Shown piece after piece: positions 59,950-64,000 of a stretch of DNA of 64,000 nt. A program made the position numbers and the translations under genes. Origin of the DNA: Eurosta solidaginis (Eukaryota; Arthropoda; Insecta; Diptera; Tephritidae); the NCBI RefSeq assembly GCF_040869045.1, contig NC_090319.1:60236779-60300778 (forward strand). The letters run 5' to 3'. The notes beneath the pieces were generated by a model. The model had not been told where the DNA came from, did not search any database, and saw nothing but the letters and a program-made list of their open reading frames with translations. Within the stretch, counting starts at the first letter, position 1; each line of letters opens with the position of its first letter.

Positions 59950-62900
59950 AACCGTTCAGGTTCCGCATCCGATTCGACTATTGATAATGATATTTTTCCT
60001 GGGCCTTCGAACAGTGAGGAGACAATAAAAACATCAAACAAAAATGTATGTTTACATGAATCCGAAATCGTAAAGTTTCGTAGTGACACTGATGAAGGTT
60101 CATCTTCAAAAAGTCTTTCAACAATACCACCAACTCTGTATCAAAGTCCAGATTATTTAAACGACTTCGACATCGGTACCGTGAATACTGAGTTTTTGCG
60201 ATCTGAAGAAGTCAACGAAATAATTTTCCGAGGTCATCAAAAGTGTCCTGTTATTTTTCCACGTGATCGTCATAACGAGGCATTTCCTACCTCGTTGTTA
60301 AACAGAATCTCGCCAAATGGAGAGAGAGTGGAGCGTGACTGGTTGGTGTGGAATGCCAATAACAATGCTTTTTATTGCCTACCATGTCGTCTGTTAAGCA
60401 CCAATATTTTAAATCGAGCTAAAATTTGTTGTCCTGGCAGATATTCGAAATTGCAGGTGGGAAGGAGATATACGATAAACTGCCAGCACACGAAAATACT
60501 CAATATCACATTAAATCTTATATTCAATGGCGATCTTTACAAAATCTACTTCAAAAGGACGCTACAATTGATACACTTATCAATGACCAGCTAATCACTG
60601 AAACTCAAAAGTGGAAAGAAATTTTATATAGAATTTTGGACACTATTTTATTTTTGGGTGAAAGAGGCCTAGCTTTCAAAGGCGAAAGTATATATCTTGG
60701 TGAACGAACCGATGGACATTTTTGTGCATCTAAGATCTCATAAGCCAATATGATCCGATAATTATAGATCATTTGGAGAAAGTTAGGATTTCACAACAGC
60801 AGCACAAACGCTTACAAGTTCACTATCTTTCCCCAGATATTTAAAACGAGTTTATAGAACTTTGTGCAAAGCACGCGAGGGAAACTATATTCGATCAAGG
60901 TAAGAAAGCCAAGTATTTTGCTATTATCGTTGATGCTATGCCTGATGCTAGTCACGTTGACTACATTCATTTTGCGCTAACTCCATTTCAATTCGAAAGC
61001 AACAAATTTTACAGTTCAAGAACGGTTTTTGGCTTTCGTGAATTGTAACCAAAAAACTGGTCAGAAAATCGCTGATTTAATTTTCCATACTCTAGGTAAA
61101 CATGAAATTCCATTAAAAGATTGACTACACAAGGGTACGATAACGGCGCCAATATGAAAGGAGCTTACAATGGAGCACAACGTCACATTCTCGACAAAAA
61201 CTCGAATGCTGATTACTCGCCTTGTGAAACCCACAGTCTTCTAGTCAATCACTTTCTTCGGGGTTGTACAAAAATGTTTTACTATTTTCAGCAGCAGTCC
61301 AACACAACGGGACATCCTCAAAAAAAATGTACCGAGCTCTCTTCACAGTCTTTCAGACACTAGGTGGTCGGCTAGAATTGAGGCAATCAGGCCATTCTCA
61401 AACCATGTTCCAGGATTAACACAAGCACTAAACGAATTACTTAAGCTAAATTTGACTGCACAAGCATACAAAGATATTACCGGCATTCTCAGGTACATCA
61501 ACAAGTTCGAATGTATCTTGCTGTCCTAAATTTGGTTCAAAATACTGACTACCATTTATGAAAGAAACGTCGTACTCCAAGCTAGAGACGCCACCATAGA
61601 TGTCGAGGTCCTACATCTGGTTCCCCCCATAAATTCAGAAAACAAAAATTCAAAAATCAATATTCAGAAGTCAAATTTCAGAAGTCAAATTGCAGAAATA
61701 AAATTTCAGAAGTCAAAATTAAGAAATCAAATTTCAGAAGTAAAATTTCAGCCTGGAACACAGCAACGACCAATCGAATTATGGAGTATTTATAATATCA
61801 CCAAATTGGGTGAAGTCCGTACAAATAATTCTATCGAAAGGTGGCACAACGTTATTCGAAGTGCGTTTGGGACACACGCTAACATAATTAATTTCATAAA
61901 TAAAAAAAAAAAAGGAACATGCAATAACAGAAACAAAACTGCAGCAATTTTCAGCTGGAGGCGAGCCATATCGGAAACGCAAGATAAAATATAAAGACTT
62001 CGTTTTTTTAACATTGTAAATTCATTTGAAAAAGATAAACGCGAAAAGATTTAATTAATTACATGCTTGCTATTGCACACAATTTAAAATTTTAGATTTT
62101 ACTACTTTTTCTTTATACATAATTCCTTTCTGTCGTCTGATTATTTTCTGAATTTTGTCTTCTGAATTTTGCCTTCTGAATTTTGCCTTCTGAAATTTGA
62201 CTTCTGAATTTTGCCTTCTGAAATTTGACTTCTGCATTTTCACTTCTGAAATTTGACTTCTGCTATTTGACTTCTGAGTTTTGACCTCTAAATTTTGTCT
62301 TTCTGAAAAAAGGGTTCTGTCTAATGTTTTCTGAAAAAATGTGTTTCTGAATTTTTTTCTGAATTTATGGGGGGCACCCCGACATCTATATGCCTGATTA
62401 GCTGATTTGAAGTTGATCAGGAACCAATGGGAAACTAGTTTAAACTAATGCAAAACAGTTGCTATTCAATTGAACATCTCGCCAAAGTTTCCAGACATTC
62501 GAAATACATTCGCAGCTATGAGAAATTTGAACGAGACGTTTTGCTTTTTGTGGCATTTGAAGACATGGATGAAACTACGGTTCGGGCGAATGTAGTAAAA
62601 TTTGTCGAAAAATACAAGTGGACGTTTCTCAAAGCTACGAATGCAAAATAATTCACTTGAAACACACTTACCAAGCAAATTTTGATAAAGGTCTGTCACC
62701 ATTGAAATTGCGCTGAAAAATGCCATCTACATATGTTCAAAATCTGTATACAATTTTCCCCAACATTTGTGTTGCTTTACGTATCTTTTGCACTATACCT
62801 GTCACCGTAGCTAGTGCAGAACGTTCTTTCAGCGTCCTTGCAAGGATCAACAACTTTCATAGGTCTTGTTCATCTCAAGAGCGAGTTTCAGGACTTGCCA

Positions 62901-62995
62901 GGCTTTGCGATAAATCCGTTTTGGCAAGACAGTTAAATTTTGATATTATTATAAAAAATTTTGCAGCGAAAAAAGCAAGAAAAGCCACTCTTTGA
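59950..62995 (+). pseudogene. hAT transposase (zf-TTF, DUF4371-like, dimerisation) in pieces
   Basis: 59950-60594: acidic/Ser start, then RDWLVWNANNNAFYCLPCRL, the zf-TTF zinc finger. 60426-60743 in another frame: GERGLAFKGES. 60850-61050: KYFAIIVDAMPDASH (catalytic Asp region). 61121-61363: TTQGYDNGANMKGAYNGAQ, the second Asp. Then DTRWSARIEAI near 61357, and the C-terminal dimerisation part 62720-62995 (IPVTVASAERSFSVLARINN). At least four frame breaks plus the nested insertion. Confidence 0.85.
61622..62376. mobile_element. MULE-like element with repeat-built inverted ends
   Basis: Both ends have ccccccataaattcag in inverse, followed by runs of ttcagaagtcaaa / tttgacttctgaa units (left about 110 bp, right about 220 bp). 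The middle frame (61806-61994) has VRTNNSIERWHNVIRSAFG, resembling the C-terminus of Mutator-like transposases (TNN-x-E-x-WHN). acatct flanks both sides but the exact duplication is unclear. It interrupts hAT coding sequence between DATIDVEVL and the downstream frame. Confidence 0.65.
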
Positions 62996-63365
62996 TATCC
63001 GAACCTTCTATATGGAATAATTGAAATTTATTATCATCATTATATTTATCAGAAATGTACTAAAATGTTACCAAATAACTAGAAAAGATTATTTGAAGCA
63101 ATATGTGGCTGTTAAAAGAAATTTTTATTTCTACGTTACAATAAAACAGTATAAATAGTAAATATTCTGTGTTAATTTTATTTTCTGCTCTTATTCCCTT
63201 AAATCGTTTAGTTGATGTGGCAAAAATATTTTTTTATGTAATCCATCAATATTGATTCATGAATGATATGTCATTAATTCAAATTAATCAAATGTATTAG
63301 TGGATTTTTATAGGGGGCCCGTAAATTGTTTAGTCCCGGACCCGGATTTTCTCTCTACGGCCCTG

Positions 63366-63626
63366 CCTACGCTCCTCTATGGCTGAGATTTTTTCGAACT
63401 GTGACTCTGTGAGTAAAAAGAAGTATCACAACAACATTGCCAGATAAGTATATGGGCTGAATAGACTTGAACATGCTTCGTATTCTGAAAAGTTGCTAGA
63501 CATGTACTTTGCAATCTTTCAAAGGTTAGTACACGAAAGAACGTTATTACCTATTTCGAATGTTCAACTTCTTACACATGTTAAATACCGTATGCTACTT
63601 TCCGAACGGCAATTCTTCGTTACATC
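63366..63626. other. Non-coding
   Basis: Starts with the right hAT duplication; nothing else recognised. Confidence 0.4.
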
Positions 63627-64000
63627 GGTTGTTGTTTTTGTTGTAGCAGTTCTTCGCCCCATCCAATAGGTGCGACCGATCACAAATTGTCATCAATATC
63701 CTCTAACGGGAGTCCAAGGAAACTTGCTGTTTCAACAGGGGTGGACCATAATGAAAGGGGTGTTAGAGGCGTTGGTTCCACATTACAATTAAAGAGATGG
63801 TTGGTGTCATGTGGGGACACATTGCAAGCAGGGCATACATTTTCTATGTCGGGGTTGATTCTGGATAGGTAAGAGTTTAACCTGTTACAGTATCCAGATC
63901 GAAGTTGAGCTAGAGTGACTCGCGTTTCCTTGGAGAGTGTGCGTTTCTCTTCCGCAAGTTTTGGGTATTGTTCTTTGAGTACTGGATTCACCGGCAAATT
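63627..64000 (-). CDS. LINE ORF2 C-terminus and 3' end (Jockey-like), runs off window
   Basis: Minus frame 63997-63680 is open to the window edge: TLAQLRSGYCNRLNSYLSRI, then CPACNVSPHDTNHLFNC (zinc-finger-like CxxC...HxxxC) and PLSLWSTPVETASFLGLP. This is the usual C-terminal end of Jockey-group LINE ORF2. The 3' end is caac/aac-rich at 63627. The decayed relative at 21822 has lost part of the CPAC motif. Confidence 0.8.

Larger units (their letters stand above)
59687..63365 (+). mobile_element. hAT transposon with both ends, inactive
   Basis: 8-bp duplication cctaagct (59679-59686) / cctacgct (63366-63373), 7 of 8. Ends CAGGCCCGacGAGAG and the inverse of CTCTCtaCGGCCCTG. Transposase remnant inside; a MULE-like element nested at about 61622-62376. 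Confidence 0.88.

Overview
The window is eukaryotic, very transposon-dense and AT-rich, with metazoan splice sites. The mix of Ty3/gypsy-type solo LTRs, LOA-, RTE- and Jockey-like LINEs, Penelope-like elements, hAT elements and a tRNA-headed SINE points to a higher fly, most likely a tephritid fruit fly. That placement rests on remembered repeat styles and is inference; no database was searched.

The only host gene I can support is on the minus strand: holocarboxylase synthetase (biotin-protein ligase, Hcs). Nine firm exons and one possible upstream exon lie between about 58.4 kb and 12.7 kb. From 5' to 3' they encode a serine/threonine-rich N-terminal region, a glutamine-amidotransferase-like segment and the first part of the biotin-ligase domain (QTEGVGRSNN, WLSPLGCA). 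Splice phases agree at every junction from the exon at 56.9 kb downward. The first exons and the last (KWPNDIY-type) exons lie outside or were not found. Almost everything else sits in Hcs introns, which range from 62 bp to about 21.9 kb.

Layout. 0-12.7 kb (downstream intron): solo LTRs, a 3.1-kb non-coding element with a 129-bp tandem array, and a decayed gypsy-like element with a SAP-domain gag. 12.7-13.1 kb: two catalytic exons. 13-29 kb: palindromic elements, RTE and LOA LINE remnants, old hATs, and exons at 17.1-17.3, 21.0-21.2 and 29.3-29.4 kb. 29.4-51.3 kb (giant intron): a SINE split by a palindromic hAT-type MITE, a 2.7-kb LOA LINE, a 4.2-kb hAT-like element with an unusual transposase, two inverted Penelope-like copies carrying hammerhead-ribozyme motifs, and a second copy of the non-coding element with a 16-unit array. 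51.3-56.9 kb: a cluster of Hcs exons with two tandem non-coding elements in one intron. 57-64 kb: a SINE, a solo LTR, a complete but dead hAT with a MULE-like insertion inside it, and the 3' end of a LINE running off the window.

The most notable items are the hammerhead-bearing Penelope pair, the 4.2-kb hAT-like element with subterminal 147-bp repeats, and the transposon-stretched Hcs gene.
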